From an uncultured Butyrivibrio sp. (GTDB taxonomy: Bacteria > Bacillota > Clostridia > Lachnospirales > Lachnospiraceae): a stretch of DNA of 51,158 nucleotides. A program made the position numbers and the translations under genes. Below are positions 16,015 through 25,793 of the stretch, one piece after another. The stretch is from assembly GCA_947168335.1 (NCBI GenBank), contig CAMVLM010000005.1, positions 1-51,158 on the forward strand. The letters are read 5' to 3'. Each line of letters opens with the position of its first letter. The first letter of the stretch is position 1. Under the pieces are notes generated by a model that had not been told where the DNA came from, made no database searches, and worked only from the letters and a program-made list of their open reading frames with translations.

Positions 16015-16428
16015 ATGTTAAAACAGGTATCTATCTACGCAGAAAACAAGAAAGGATGCTTTCAGAACATCACAGGCATTCTCAGAAAAAACGACATCAA
16101 CATCCTTGGAAGTGTCACTAACGATTCCGCTGAATACGGAATAATCCGCATGGTGGTTTCAGAGCCCGAGAGATGTATCGAGGTTTTAAGAGCTGCCGAT
16201 TATATATGCAAGACGACTCCCGTTCTTGCCATTGAATGTCCCGATGAAGTCGGTGCATTTGACAAGATCCTGAAATCACTTTACGAAAGCAATATAAACG
16301 TTAACTATACTTATCTGTCATTCAACCGTGAGTCAGGCCTTCCCATTATGGTCATGAACACAGATGACATCTATGCTGTGGAGAACATCCTTGTAAACAA
16401 GGGCTACACTTCAGTTTCCGAAGACTAA
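16015..16428 (+). CDS. Tandem ACT-domain protein
   Basis: A 137-residue protein made of two ACT domains: residues ~3-70 (VSIYAENKKGCFQNITGILRKNDINILG) and ~72-137 (VLAIECPDEVGAFDKILKSLYESNINVNYTY). ACT domains bind amino acids, mostly branched-chain ones, and free-standing tandem-ACT proteins of this size are common in Clostridia and presumed to be allosteric regulators. Strong AGGGAGG ribosome site 5-6 nt before the ATG; monocistronic, with a terminator right after. Ligand and partner cannot be read from the sequence. Confidence 0.88.
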   Translation: MLKQVSIYAENKKGCFQNITGILRKNDINILGSVTNDSAEYGIIRMVVSEPERCIEVLRAADYICKTTPVLAIECPDEVGAFDKILKSLYESNINVNYTYLSFNRESGLPIMVMNTDDIYAVENILVNKGYTSVSED

Positions 16429-16441
16429 TAAAAAGAATAAT

Positions 16442-16491
16442 AAAAAAAGACGAAGGCTTGGAGGGATCTCCTCAAAGCCTTCATCTTTTTT
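16442..16491. terminator. Terminator, probably bidirectional
   Basis: Stem CGAAGGCTTGGAGG / CCTCAAAGCCTTCAT with A7 on the left and T6 on the right, between the convergent ACT gene and the small membrane protein gene. Confidence 0.85.
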
Positions 16492-16499
16492 GATATATG

Positions 16500-16784
16500 T
16501 TATTTTTCATACCCACTTTTTCCGGCCGAGACAAGGCCAACTGCAAATATAAGACAGATTGCAATTTCGACTCCGGTTATAAATGTTCCGGAATCATTGT
16601 CTCTTTTTTCCCCAAGTACTTCCTGTTCCTCATCCTCGCTCTGTTCATCTCCACAAGAAGCACTTCCAGAAGCAAGTTCACATGCCACTTCAGCTGTTGC
16701 CCCATGAGCAATCATCGGCGCCAAGCAGGGGGTACACAGCAGAAGCAATAGTGACAGGATTGCCTCCGCAAATAGTTTTTTCAT
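16500..16784 (-). CDS. Small secreted/membrane protein, family unknown
   Basis: 94 residues: an N-terminal signal-like segment (MKKLFAEAILSLLLLLCTPCLAP, cleavage plausible at AHGA), a short extracytoplasmic part with two cysteines (ACELASGSASCGDEQ) and a strongly acidic stretch (SEDEEQEVLGEKRD), then a C-terminal membrane segment (GVEIAICLIFAVGLVSAG) and GYEK. The design, two Cys and an acidic loop between two hydrophobic ends, suggests a small membrane protein facing outside. I do not recognise it. The ATG at 16784 follows GAGGGG; an upstream ATG at 16820 has no ribosome site. It has its own promoter region (TATAAT on the minus strand, ~16829-16834) and shares a terminator with the ACT gene. 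Confidence 0.6.
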   Translation of the reverse strand: MKKLFAEAILSLLLLLCTPCLAPMIAHGATAEVACELASGSASCGDEQSEDEEQEVLGEKRDNDSGTFITGVEIAICLIFAVGLVSAGKSGYEK

Positions 16785-16925
16785 AATTTTTCCCCTCAAA
16801 TCAATAAAAAAGCAACTCATGATTTGATTATATATTATTATTTGTTATTGATGTCCACCAAGAATGAATTATCTCACACAAAACTCGTACTTGACAGCAA
16901 AAAGTTTCCATGAAATGCCGCTAAT

Positions 16926-19016
16926 TCAAACTATTTTAACAAGTTCCAAAACATTTTTTCCTACAGCATAGTTTCCTATGCCAAATTTGTCTTTTACAGG
17001 AACGATTGCTTCTATTGATGAATTAGCCTTCAGATATATCTTTTCAAAGCCCACAAGCTGCAGATAATCAGCCATTTCATCAGGAAGTCTGTAAACCTGA
17101 ATAACCTCCGTTGCATCAAAATCACTGTTATTCTTCAGTGTCAGCTTCACTTCTCTCATTCCCGAATTATATGAAGTATTTGAAACTTCAAAATCAGAAT
17201 ATGAAAGTCCGTAACCGAAGGGGAACTGAACCTTGATATTTTCCCTGCATGTATATCTGTATCCTATATGGAATCTCTCGCGATAATGTACCATGTTTTC
17301 ATCGCCAAAATCTCCCACAGAAACTCCTGAGCAATCCTTTTCAGAGTAATAGAAAGTCTCCGGCAGACGGCCACTGGGATTTACATCTCCTACTATAACT
17401 TCGGCCAGTGCACTTCCGCCTTCCATTCCGTTGTAATACATAAACAGAAGAGCCTTGCACTTATCAATCCAGCGTGACATGTTGATGCAGCCACCGCCGA
17501 TCAGGGCAACAATAGTATCCGGACGTTTTTCAAGCAAAGCTTCGATAAGCTCATTCTGCTCATAAGGAAGCTCTATATCTCTTCTGTCAACTCCTTCAGA
17601 ATCAATATCATGATTAAGTCCGCCAACAAAAATAACATAGTCATAATCACCGCAGGCATTAAGCGCTTCATCTCTGAGTTTTGCTCTAAATTCCTTCAGT
17701 TCTTTATCAGCGTCTGTTCCGTCCTGCTGTTTTCCACCACCGTTTTCAAGACTGAGCTCCTGCCAGTTGGTTCCGTTATCTACAGCATTGGAATCAGGTT
17801 TACTGCAATAGCCCCTGATGTAATCAAACTTTGTGCCTCCGCCAACTCTGCTCTTAAGGCCCATAAGCGGTGAAACCTCATAAAGGGCCTTTATCTCAGC
17901 GCTTCCACCGCTGTTGGAATGAATCCTGTTGGCATTTTCTCCTATGATAAGAACTTTCTTATCCTTGATTGCGGGTCTTGTTACAGGCAGAATATTGTCA
18001 TCATTTTTAAGGAGAATGACACTGCCTCTTGCTATATCAAGCACTTCTGCTTTTGAAGAAAAAGTGTTATAGGAAGCATCCTTTCTCTCCAGCCTGTCCT
18101 CTCCTATCATATTAAGTCGAAGCATCAGAATGAGGATTCTGATAACTTTTTCATCTATCAGTGACTCATCTATTTCTCCATCCTCAACCATTTTCTTAAG
18201 AGGATTAGCAAGCTTGTATTCATCAAAATCATTAGTAACTGACATCTCGCAGTCAATCGCTGCCTCTGCTGCCTCTTTTGTACCGTGAACAGCACCCCAG
18301 TCAGAAACAACAAAGCCCTGATAGCCCCATTTTTCTCTGAGTGTTTCATTCAGAAGAAATTTACTCTCACTGCAGAATTCACCGTGAATCTTGTTATATG
18401 CTGTCATGATACTGTAGGGATCTGCTTCATCTATGACATCTTTAAAGACCTGAAGGTAAAGATCCTCAAGTACGTCATCATCAATGTCCTCATCAACAAG
18501 AAGCCTGTTTGTCTCCTGATGATTAAGGGCAAAATGCTTAAGGCATGCGGAGACATCCCATGCCTGAACACCTTTTACATACTCGGAAGCAAGCTGCGCA
18601 GTAAGAAAGGGATCCTCACTGAAATACTCAAAATTCCTTCCACACAGCGGAGTTCTCTTAAGGTTTATTCCCGGTGCCAGCATGACATCTTTACCTCTTC
18701 CACGGGCCTCCTGTCCGAGAACATTTCCGGCACTGCGCGCAAGAGCCCTGTCCCAGGTAGCAGCAATGGCACTGTTGCAGGGAATATATGTAACATAGTC
18801 ATCTGTATTGCCTACGTTTATCCATTCATCCGGATGAAAGTCAGCCCTTACTCCGCAAGGGCCGTCCGACATTACAAGCGGAGGAATTCCAAGTCTCGGA
18901 ACACCTTTATTTTTAAACAATTCACCACCGTGAATCATTCCGATCTTCTCATCAAGAGTCATATCCTCAAGGATTTCCTCGGCCAAATATCTCAGTGTCT
19001 GAATACTACCTTCCAT
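16926..19016 (-). CDS. GH3 beta-glucosidase, cytoplasmic
   Basis: A 696-residue family 3 glycoside hydrolase. Order: GH3 TIM barrel (~10-300) with DGPCGVR, KH at 160-161 and the nucleophile D239 in VVSDWGAVH; GH3 C-terminal alpha/beta domain (~350-590) with VILLKNDDNILP and GLNHDIDSEGVDRRDIELP, the acid/base Glu lying in that domain; and a fibronectin-III-like end (PFGYGLSYSDFEVSN onward). There is no signal peptide, so it works on imported oligosaccharides. Most GH3 enzymes of this build release terminal beta-glucose. In this locus it would degrade the glucan backbone left after side-chain removal. The ATG at 19016 follows AAAGGAAG. Last gene of the response regulator-GH42-GH3 unit, 15 nt after GH42. 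Other beta-linked substrates are possible. Confidence 0.9.
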   Translation of the reverse strand: MEGSIQTLRYLAEEILEDMTLDEKIGMIHGGELFKNKGVPRLGIPPLVMSDGPCGVRADFHPDEWINVGNTDDYVTYIPCNSAIAATWDRALARSAGNVLGQEARGRGKDVMLAPGINLKRTPLCGRNFEYFSEDPFLTAQLASEYVKGVQAWDVSACLKHFALNHQETNRLLVDEDIDDDVLEDLYLQVFKDVIDEADPYSIMTAYNKIHGEFCSESKFLLNETLREKWGYQGFVVSDWGAVHGTKEAAEAAIDCEMSVTNDFDEYKLANPLKKMVEDGEIDESLIDEKVIRILILMLRLNMIGEDRLERKDASYNTFSSKAEVLDIARGSVILLKNDDNILPVTRPAIKDKKVLIIGENANRIHSNSGGSAEIKALYEVSPLMGLKSRVGGGTKFDYIRGYCSKPDSNAVDNGTNWQELSLENGGGKQQDGTDADKELKEFRAKLRDEALNACGDYDYVIFVGGLNHDIDSEGVDRRDIELPYEQNELIEALLEKRPDTIVALIGGGCINMSRWIDKCKALLFMYYNGMEGGSALAEVIVGDVNPSGRLPETFYYSEKDCSGVSVGDFGDENMVHYRERFHIGYRYTCRENIKVQFPFGYGLSYSDFEVSNTSYNSGMREVKLTLKNNSDFDATEVIQVYRLPDEMADYLQLVGFEKIYLKANSSIEAIVPVKDKFGIGNYAVGKNVLELVKIV

Positions 19017-19031
19017 ACTTCTTCCTTTCAA

Positions 19032-21065
19032 TCAGCTCTTAAGTGTTTTGATTATATGAACATCCTTTGGAGCAATCTTATGCATACCTGCACCAAATTC
19101 AATTCCGTTAATGATCTCCATTCCTTCATCGTGAAGCTCGTATATTCCTTCAGAATCACCATGGTTAAGAATATAAAGGATCCTGCTGTCATCATCCTCT
19201 CGGCTTGTTACTTCAACATTTTCAGATGCATAAATAAGAGAATGTACTCCTGATTTTGAAAGCACTTCAGAAAGGAATGCAGTTCTGAAATCCTCATCAG
19301 AAGAAGTTGCTATGTAATATGCTCTGCCCTTTCCAAGTTTATTGCTGGTCACAACAGGCATTCCATGATAAAAGTCCTCTAAATATCCATAATCATCCAC
19401 CATCTTTGCACCCTGAAGATGAATGATGTCGCAAAGGATTCTTGCCGGATAACGTCTTCCCTTGTAACTGAAGCTGTTTTCCTTATCAGGTGAAAATGCG
19501 TCTGTTTCCTCCACCCAGATTCCAAGGATATCCTTAAGTTTTCCGGGATAGCCTCCGGTTATGACAAGATCATTCTCCTGAACATAACCGCTGAAGAAAC
19601 CTGTGATAAATGTTCCGCCATTTTCAACAAAGCTTCTTATTCTCTCATCAAGGTCACCCTTTAACATATAAAGTACAGGTGCAATGACAACTTTATATTT
19701 TGACAGATCAGAATCCTGTCCGATAATATCCACATTTACATTCATGTTTCTGAGAGACTCATAGTAATTACCCACAAGTTCTCTGTATAAAATATCCTTG
19801 CTGGGGCCTGCGGAATACTCAACCGCCCACCAGTTATCCCAGTCAAACATGATCGCAACATCAGACCTGGTTCTCATTCCTATTGTTGCATCCCCGATAT
19901 CCCTGAGTTCCTTTCCAAGAGCAGCAATTTCTCTGAAAGTCCTTGTATCGGCTGTTCCCACATGTTCAATAACAGCGCCGTGATACTTCTCACAGGCACC
20001 TATACTCCTTCTCATCTGGAAAAACAAAACAGAATCCGCACCGTGAGCCATCGCCTGATAACTCCAGAGTCTCATGACGCCCGGTCTCTTAAGTGAATTA
20101 TAGGGCTGCCAGTTGGTGACACTGGGAGTCTGTTCCATAAGCGCAAAAGGTGCTCCGTCCTTTATGCCACGCATAAGATCATGACTCATGGCAATTCTTG
20201 CAGGTGAATCATCCGGTGACGGATAGTTGTCCCATGAGACGAAATCCATTTTTTTAGCCCATTTAGCATAATCAAGCGGCTTGAAAAATCCCATAAGATT
20301 GGTTGTTACATTGGCATCCGGAATAACGCTTTTTACCGCATCCGATTCAAGACAGTAACATTCAAGAATGGCATCAGACATAAATCTTCTGTAATCCAGA
20401 GATATTCCCTGGAAATCAGTGTGGGCACGTCCCATGAATTCAAATTCTTCCGACAACTCGTTAGGCGCAACTATCTCGTCAAAATCATAGAATGTGTGTC
20501 CCCAGAAAGAAGTATTCCACGCCTTGTTTACATCATAGATACTCTTATATCTTTTCTCGACCCACTTTCTGAATGCGTTCTCACAGTTTTCACAGTAGCA
20601 CTCTCCGCCAAATTCATTTGAAATGTGCCAGGCGATAATGTTTTTCTGGTTTTTGTAATGCTCTGCAAGCTTTTGTGCAAGCCTCTCTGCATACATACGA
20701 TAAGTGGGACTTGAAGGACAGGAATTATGTCTTCCACCGAATTTTCTCTTTCGTCCCCTGTAATCAACTCTTAAAATATCAGGATGTCTCCTGGCCATCC
20801 ACGCAGGATGTGCACCGGTGGAAGTAGCCATGATAATATTCATACCATTTTCTGTGACAAGCTTAACAATCTTATCAAGCCTCTCAAAATCATACTCATC
20901 TTCAGAGGGCTGTATGGATGCCCAGGAAAAAACATTCAAAGTAACAGTATCTATTCCTGCCTTTGCGAAAAGCTGCATATCCTCCTGCCAGATTTCCTCA
21001 GGCCACTGCTCCGGATTGTAATCTCCTCCGTATGGTATCTTTTTCAAATTTTCGTTCCAGCTCAT
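19032..21065 (-). CDS. GH42 beta-galactosidase, cytoplasmic
   Basis: A 677-residue family 42 glycoside hydrolase that removes terminal beta-galactose. Seen: IPYGGDYNPEQW at the N terminus, VFSWASIQP, acid/base E151 in HISNEFGG, nucleophile E311 in FALMEQTPS, the structural zinc cysteines C116, C156, C158 and C161 (NSCP and CYCENC), and a trimerisation domain from ~385 (VAIMFDWDNWWAV). No signal peptide. The first ATG at 21086 lies inside the response regulator gene; the ATG at 21065 follows AAAGGAG with ideal spacing, so I use it. The response-regulator stop is 10 nt before this start, suggesting coupling. In this locus it likely trims galactose from xyloglucan side chains or other galactosides. 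Confidence 0.93.
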   Translation of the reverse strand: MSWNENLKKIPYGGDYNPEQWPEEIWQEDMQLFAKAGIDTVTLNVFSWASIQPSEDEYDFERLDKIVKLVTENGMNIIMATSTGAHPAWMARRHPDILRVDYRGRKRKFGGRHNSCPSSPTYRMYAERLAQKLAEHYKNQKNIIAWHISNEFGGECYCENCENAFRKWVEKRYKSIYDVNKAWNTSFWGHTFYDFDEIVAPNELSEEFEFMGRAHTDFQGISLDYRRFMSDAILECYCLESDAVKSVIPDANVTTNLMGFFKPLDYAKWAKKMDFVSWDNYPSPDDSPARIAMSHDLMRGIKDGAPFALMEQTPSVTNWQPYNSLKRPGVMRLWSYQAMAHGADSVLFFQMRRSIGACEKYHGAVIEHVGTADTRTFREIAALGKELRDIGDATIGMRTRSDVAIMFDWDNWWAVEYSAGPSKDILYRELVGNYYESLRNMNVNVDIIGQDSDLSKYKVVIAPVLYMLKGDLDERIRSFVENGGTFITGFFSGYVQENDLVITGGYPGKLKDILGIWVEETDAFSPDKENSFSYKGRRYPARILCDIIHLQGAKMVDDYGYLEDFYHGMPVVTSNKLGKGRAYYIATSSDEDFRTAFLSEVLSKSGVHSLIYASENVEVTSREDDDSRILYILNHGDSEGIYELHDEGMEIINGIEFGAGMHKIAPKDVHIIKTLKS

Positions 21066-21075
21066 ACACTCTCCT

Positions 21076-22683
21076 TTATGATTCATTTATGCTCTGTTTT
21101 CTGAATTCTGCAGGGGTCATCCCCGCATGTTTTCTGAACTTTTTGCTGAAATAGTCGACGTCATTGTATCCCACAAGCTGAGCGACCTCATAAACCTTGT
21201 ATTTTCCCTCGGATAAAAACTCCCTGGCCTTCTTGATCCTGCACTCATTCAGATAATAGTTGTAACCGGTACCTGTTGTTCTTGTAAAAAGACGTCCAAG
21301 ATATCCGCTGTTATATCCAAACTGAGCAGCCAGATCCTCCAGAGTCAGAGGCTGCATATAATTTCTGTCAGTGTAGGAAATAATGTCATCGATAATATTT
21401 TCATTACTTGCATGCTCATGCAGTCTGCCTATCACCTTTACCATAATGTCCGTGACATACTGCATAATCTCATACAGGTAAAATCTGCTCTCTATAAATT
21501 CAATTATTCCGGCATGGGAATCAAAAAGATCTGACAGTTTAGGATACTGCTTGGTAAGCCTGTCCTTTAACTGAAGCAGGATCTCCGTGATATACAGGCA
21601 CACATCTGAGCTGTCCATGTCCTGCGCTCTTATATGATCAGCAAGTTCTTCAAGAACATTTATCATTTTTGAATTGTTGCCGTTTATAACTGAATCAAAT
21701 ATCCTGTCGGAATAGTTCTTTAAGTCTTCTTTAATGGCATCCTTATCTTTAAGCTCCGGTATTATGTTTTTATCATCAGCCTCAGCAAAATGCACTCCTT
21801 CCTCGCAGAAAAACCTTCGTCTTGCAAGTTTGTTTGCCGCTTCGAAGGAAGAACTGATTTTCGCAGGATGGCAGACGATTTCTCCAAGAGTCATAAAAAT
21901 CATATCCAGTGGGCTGTCTGACTCAATGGGTGCCTCTTTGTAATGTGAGATAAAATCCCTGAACCTTGCTATTGAAGCCCTGCCCTTAAGTAAAATACAT
22001 TTATATCCTTCAGCCTCAGTAACCTCATATCCCTTCTCGTCAAGGAACGTTCCAAGCATCTTCGTCAGGCTGTAATCCCTGTTATCCATCTCGGAAGATG
22101 TCTGTTTCTTGGTGTTATAAGTCTCATAGATTACCACCTGGTATGTCGAATGATTCAGGTTCAACGCTTCAAGCTCTTCCCTTTGTTCATCAGACATATC
22201 AACATCAGAATCGGTCCTGTCAAAATAATTCCCCAGAAGAAGTTCTCTCACGACGACACTTTTGGCCTTATTCTGCATTTTCCCGGATTTGATATCTTCT
22301 CTGGCGCTCTGCTCTATTTCCTCTTTAATACGCTTAACCGTTTCGTATAATTCATCTTCATCAACAGGTTTGGTTATATAGTTTGTTACTTTGTTCCTTA
22401 TGGCGTCTCTTGCATATGAAAAATCCGAGTACCCGGAAAGTATAATAAAATATCCGTTATATCCAAGCTGCCTAGCCTGCTTTATTACATCTATGCCGTG
22501 TATTTTGGGCATCTGCATATCCATTACAACCAGGGACGGCTGCAACTTCATTATTGCTGAAAGCGCTTCCTCACCGTTTGAAGCATCACCAATAATGGAA
22601 AATCCCAGCTCTTCCCAATCTATAATAAGCTTTATACCCTCTCTGATATTCTCCTCATCATCCGCAATTAGAACTGTCTGCAC
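21076..22683 (-). CDS. YesN-type AraC-family response regulator
   Basis: 535 residues: receiver domain (~1-125, phosphate-acceptor D55 in VVMDMQMPK, K in YITKPVDEDEL), a long middle domain (~150-425) typical of the YesN group, and a C-terminal AraC DNA-binding domain (LEDLAAQFGYNSGYLGRLF, then VYEVAQLVGYNDVDYFSKKFRKHAGMTPAEFR). It is the partner of the YesM-type kinase at 28.5-30.4 kb. The best start is the GTG at 22683, 8 nt after GGAGG (VQTVLIADDEENIR matches family N termini); an ATG at 22725 would add 14 residues without a ribosome site. It heads the unit with GH42 and GH3. Regulation of the locus is inferred from position. Confidence 0.9.
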   Translation of the reverse strand: MQTVLIADDEENIREGIKLIIDWEELGFSIIGDASNGEEALSAIMKLQPSLVVMDMQMPKIHGIDVIKQARQLGYNGYFIILSGYSDFSYARDAIRNKVTNYITKPVDEDELYETVKRIKEEIEQSAREDIKSGKMQNKAKSVVVRELLLGNYFDRTDSDVDMSDEQREELEALNLNHSTYQVVIYETYNTKKQTSSEMDNRDYSLTKMLGTFLDEKGYEVTEAEGYKCILLKGRASIARFRDFISHYKEAPIESDSPLDMIFMTLGEIVCHPAKISSSFEAANKLARRRFFCEEGVHFAEADDKNIIPELKDKDAIKEDLKNYSDRIFDSVINGNNSKMINVLEELADHIRAQDMDSSDVCLYITEILLQLKDRLTKQYPKLSDLFDSHAGIIEFIESRFYLYEIMQYVTDIMVKVIGRLHEHASNENIIDDIISYTDRNYMQPLTLEDLAAQFGYNSGYLGRLFTRTTGTGYNYYLNECRIKKAREFLSEGKYKVYEVAQLVGYNDVDYFSKKFRKHAGMTPAEFRKQSINES

Positions 22684-22722
22684 GCGGAACTCCTCCGTTT
22701 CATTTAGCATGGGCAAAACTCC

Positions 22723-22755
22723 CATTTTTGACTTTCAAAACCCGATTCAAAAATG
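22723..22755. repeat. Inverted repeat in the response-regulator leader
   Basis: 9-bp arms CATTTTTGA / TCAAAAATG (22723-22731 and 22747-22755), 15-nt loop, directly upstream of the regulator gene. Could be an operator or leader hairpin; followed further upstream by an extended -10 TGGTAAAAT on the minus strand. Confidence 0.4.
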
Positions 22756-22843
22756 AAAGTTTCCTTCAATCCCTTATATATGGATAATTTTACCATAGCA
22801 CTTATTTATTATTACTTAAAAATAAGAAAAAAATACATAAACC

Positions 22844-22878
22844 GAAAATGAGCTGCGGCCATTTACAGGCCGCAGCTC
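22844..22878 (-). terminator. Terminator of the ABC transporter unit
   Basis: Minus strand GAGCTGCGGCC / GGCCGCAGCTC (11 bp, 7-nt loop) followed by ATTTTC; GC-rich stem with a short U tail, right after the binding-protein gene. Confidence 0.7.
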
Positions 22879-22894
22879 CAAAGCTATTCAGATA

Positions 22895-24760
22895 TCATTC
22901 AGCCATTGCTGCATCTTCTGCTGCTGCACGAAGTTTTGCTTCGTTTTCCTGGAATTCGATACACTGAGCATATCCATATTCCTCAGCCTGCTGGGTCATA
23001 TCAGCTACGATTGAATCAAACTCTTCATCGGAGGATGCGTAGATTGCCTTCCATGAGTTGTCCTTTACGCATGTTGAAACCTGATCCCATACAACCTGGA
23101 GTTCATCTGAGCGAACACCACCTGTGTACATTGTTCCGGGTGAAAGGATGTAATCAAACTTATCAAGATACTCATCAACAGTATCAGCTCCTGCCCACTC
23201 TCTCCACTTCTTTTCAATATCTGAATTTGCCTCAGTGGAGAAGCTTGCCCAGTTACGATAGTTGAAAGTCTCACCGTTACTGTCAGGGTTAGGAGCATCA
23301 AGTGCCCATGTTGAATTGTTCATCTTGAATGAACCATCATCATATGTACCTTCATATCCGTTGCCCATCTCTGTTGAAATATCTGTCTTGCATGCAAGAC
23401 CGGTCTCTGTAAAGCATGTCTTGCCGTTTTCATCATAGTACCAGCAAACATCCTTAGGACCATACTCGGAAATCATACGTCCTTCGGGAGTTGAAAGCCA
23501 GTTGATGATAGCCATGCAAAGCTCAGGATACTCTGTGTTTGCACCAATTGACCAGATTCTGTTTCCACCGTAAACATTAAGACCATAGCGGATAGGCTTA
23601 GCGTCTGCAGGCTTTACAGGATACATTGCTTTGCCACTTGCAAGGTGATCAGGTGTGTTGTAAAGCGCTGATCCCATGAAGTTGAAAACATTGAGGAAGG
23701 CTGTACCATTCTGATAATCTTCCTGCATTCCGTTGAATCCCTGAGTCTGTGAATCGGGATCAAGAAGTCCCATCTGATAGAGCTTGTTGTAGAACTTAAG
23801 TGCTGTAAGGTAAGGACCATTCTCCTCAAGAACAGGATGGAACTGTTTTGTTGAAGGATCATAAAGTCCAAGACCAAACTCATCATATCCGTAGTAAGCT
23901 GTTGCTGTGGACTTAACGAACATTACCATATCACCATCCCAGTCGTTGAAAAGTGATACGCCGTATGTCGGGTTGCCGTTGTCATCTGTAGGACATGCTT
24001 CCTTCATCTTTGCAAGAACATCTGCAAGGCCATCAAGATCCTTGATTTCGGGAGAACCGATTTCCTCATAAAGATCATAACGAAGGTCCCATGTATACAT
24101 GAATGAACCGGGATCAGATGCGGAACGTGTTACGTCAAAGCCAAAGCCGTAAAGCTTTCCGTCTGAAGAAATACCCTTATTCTTCTCAAGTGCTGCCTGC
24201 ATGTTGTTTTCAATATAAGGGCCATACTCATTAAGAAGATTATCCTCTTCCCAGTCAAAAAGCATTCCCTTATCAACAGCCTGCTGATAATCATCACCGT
24301 CAGCACCCCAGATAACAATATCGCCGAGATTTCCTGACTCCATACGTGTATCATAAACACCATCATTCTCAGGAATGATATTCAGCTTAACGTTGAACTT
24401 ATCAAGCATGATCTTGCCAAACCAGCCTGTCTGCTCACCAGAATAGTTTGCAAGCTGATCATAAACATCAAGAGTAACTGTTTCCTCGGGGATAATATCT
24501 GAAAGATCTCCCTCAAGCTCACCTGCTGATGCAGTGTCATCTGAAGCTTCTTCTGTACTCTCTGATGCCTCAGCTCCTGCTTCCTCAGAAGACTCTGCTT
24601 CAGTAGCTTCATCCCCTGCATCCTCTGCTGTGTCCTCTTTTTCTTCTGCTGTATCCGTATCTGTTGCTGTTGTTCCTGCAGGATTACTTGTTCCGCAGGC
24701 TGCAACTGACATGGTCATGACAGAAGCCATAAGAAGTGCCAATACCTTTTTCATTTTCAT
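22895..24760 (-). CDS. LplA/YtcQ-type oligosaccharide-binding lipoprotein of the ABC importer
   Basis: 621 residues with a lipobox (SVAACG, acylated Cys22), a long acidic Asp/Glu/Ala/Thr linker (~28-85), and a solute-binding domain of the large LplA group (VTLDVYDQLANYSGEQTGW at ~94, then DKFNVKLNIIPEND). It captures the sugar outside the membrane and hands it to the two permeases encoded just upstream (43-nt gap, strong AAGGAGG site). The binding domain resembles the second lipoprotein in the locus (30.4-32.2 kb) in the same regions, so they are paralogues. The transported sugar is inferred from the three glycosidases, probably xyloglucan oligosaccharide. Confidence 0.9.
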   Translation of the reverse strand: MKMKKVLALLMASVMTMSVAACGTSNPAGTTATDTDTAEEKEDTAEDAGDEATEAESSEEAGAEASESTEEASDDTASAGELEGDLSDIIPEETVTLDVYDQLANYSGEQTGWFGKIMLDKFNVKLNIIPENDGVYDTRMESGNLGDIVIWGADGDDYQQAVDKGMLFDWEEDNLLNEYGPYIENNMQAALEKNKGISSDGKLYGFGFDVTRSASDPGSFMYTWDLRYDLYEEIGSPEIKDLDGLADVLAKMKEACPTDDNGNPTYGVSLFNDWDGDMVMFVKSTATAYYGYDEFGLGLYDPSTKQFHPVLEENGPYLTALKFYNKLYQMGLLDPDSQTQGFNGMQEDYQNGTAFLNVFNFMGSALYNTPDHLASGKAMYPVKPADAKPIRYGLNVYGGNRIWSIGANTEYPELCMAIINWLSTPEGRMISEYGPKDVCWYYDENGKTCFTETGLACKTDISTEMGNGYEGTYDDGSFKMNNSTWALDAPNPDSNGETFNYRNWASFSTEANSDIEKKWREWAGADTVDEYLDKFDYILSPGTMYTGGVRSDELQVVWDQVSTCVKDNSWKAIYASSDEEFDSIVADMTQQAEEYGYAQCIEFQENEAKLRAAAEDAAMAE

Positions 24761-24803
24761 TTTTTCTTCCTCCTTAATTTTATGTGTAACCCCGATTTGT
24801 TTC

Positions 24804-25778
24804 TCATCCTTTTACTGCGCCGATCATGATTCCTTTTTCGAAATAGCGCTGCATGAAAGGATATACAAGCAGTATCGGAATTATTGTTACCATGGCAATT
24901 GTGTACTTTATAACCTTTCCGTTCAGTGCGGAATCCAGGACACTCTTACTGATTCCGGAAGTGCTTCCCGCACTCATAAGCGCAGACAGATTGCTGGTGG
25001 TATTCAGGTAAATATAAAGTCTGTGCTGCAGTGTATACAGCTTGGGAGCCGACTGCATGAGTATCAGTGAATCCTGGAAAGAGTTCCAGTGTCCTACCGC
25101 ACCAAAGATAGCAATTGTAGCCAAAATAGGCTTTGATAATGGCAAAATAATTGTCCAGAATATTTTTAAATGTGAAGCTCCGTCAAGTGAGGCACTCTCC
25201 TGAAGCTCTCCCGGAATTGCTGATTCAATATAGGTTTTAACAAGAATTATGTTATAAGGTGCCACTATACCCGGAATGATATATGCCCAGAAAGTATTGG
25301 TAAGTCCCAGCATGGCCATGTTCAGATACCAGGGAATTATACCTGCATTAAAATACATGGTAATAACCAGAAATCTGTACCAGAAACTCCTTCCCCACAT
25401 ATCCTGCTGGGTTACCAGATAACCAACAAACGCAGATGCAAGAACCATCAAAAGTGTTCCAAGAACTGTTCTTGCGAAGGTTATTCCAAAGGATCCAAAC
25501 AGATCGTTAACCTGTAAAAGTCTTATATAGTTTTCAAAATGTATCCCCCTTGGTACGAAGTTGATCAGACCTTTTCTTACCAGCTCGTTGTCACTGATAG
25601 TATTGATGAAAAGATAGTAAAACGGGAAAATACAAACTATGGTAAAAGCCGCAAAAACCGTATAGTTGATTATGTTAAAAACAATATCCGAAGGCTTGAG
25701 TCTCATTTGACTCTTATGCTTTTTCTCATATTCTCTTTCGGCCTTTGCCTCCATTCTTGCTGTTTCAGATATACTCAT
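24804..25778 (-). CDS. Sugar ABC transporter permease (LplC/YtcP type)
   Basis: A 324-residue inner-membrane permease with six hydrophobic segments, and the EAA-type loop that contacts the ATPase (ESASLDGASHLKIFWTIILPLSKP, about residues 197-220). It forms a heterodimer with the permease encoded upstream, 15 nt away. Length fits the CUT1 family. The N-terminal ~30 residues are highly charged (KAEREYEKKHKSQMR). No ATP-binding protein gene is in the locus; CUT1 importers of Firmicutes commonly share a housekeeping MsmK/UgpC-type ATPase. Confidence 0.92.
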   Translation of the reverse strand: MSISETARMEAKAEREYEKKHKSQMRLKPSDIVFNIINYTVFAAFTIVCIFPFYYLFINTISDNELVRKGLINFVPRGIHFENYIRLLQVNDLFGSFGITFARTVLGTLLMVLASAFVGYLVTQQDMWGRSFWYRFLVITMYFNAGIIPWYLNMAMLGLTNTFWAYIIPGIVAPYNIILVKTYIESAIPGELQESASLDGASHLKIFWTIILPLSKPILATIAIFGAVGHWNSFQDSLILMQSAPKLYTLQHRLYIYLNTTSNLSALMSAGSTSGISKSVLDSALNGKVIKYTIAMVTIIPILLVYPFMQRYFEKGIMIGAVKG

Positions 25779-25793
25779 TATTCCTTCCCCTTC

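Noticed and set aside
18285..19253. 322-codon plus-strand open frame over the GH3/GH42 junction
   Set aside because: It is antisense to two well-supported enzymes, has no ribosome site, and has no recognisable domain.
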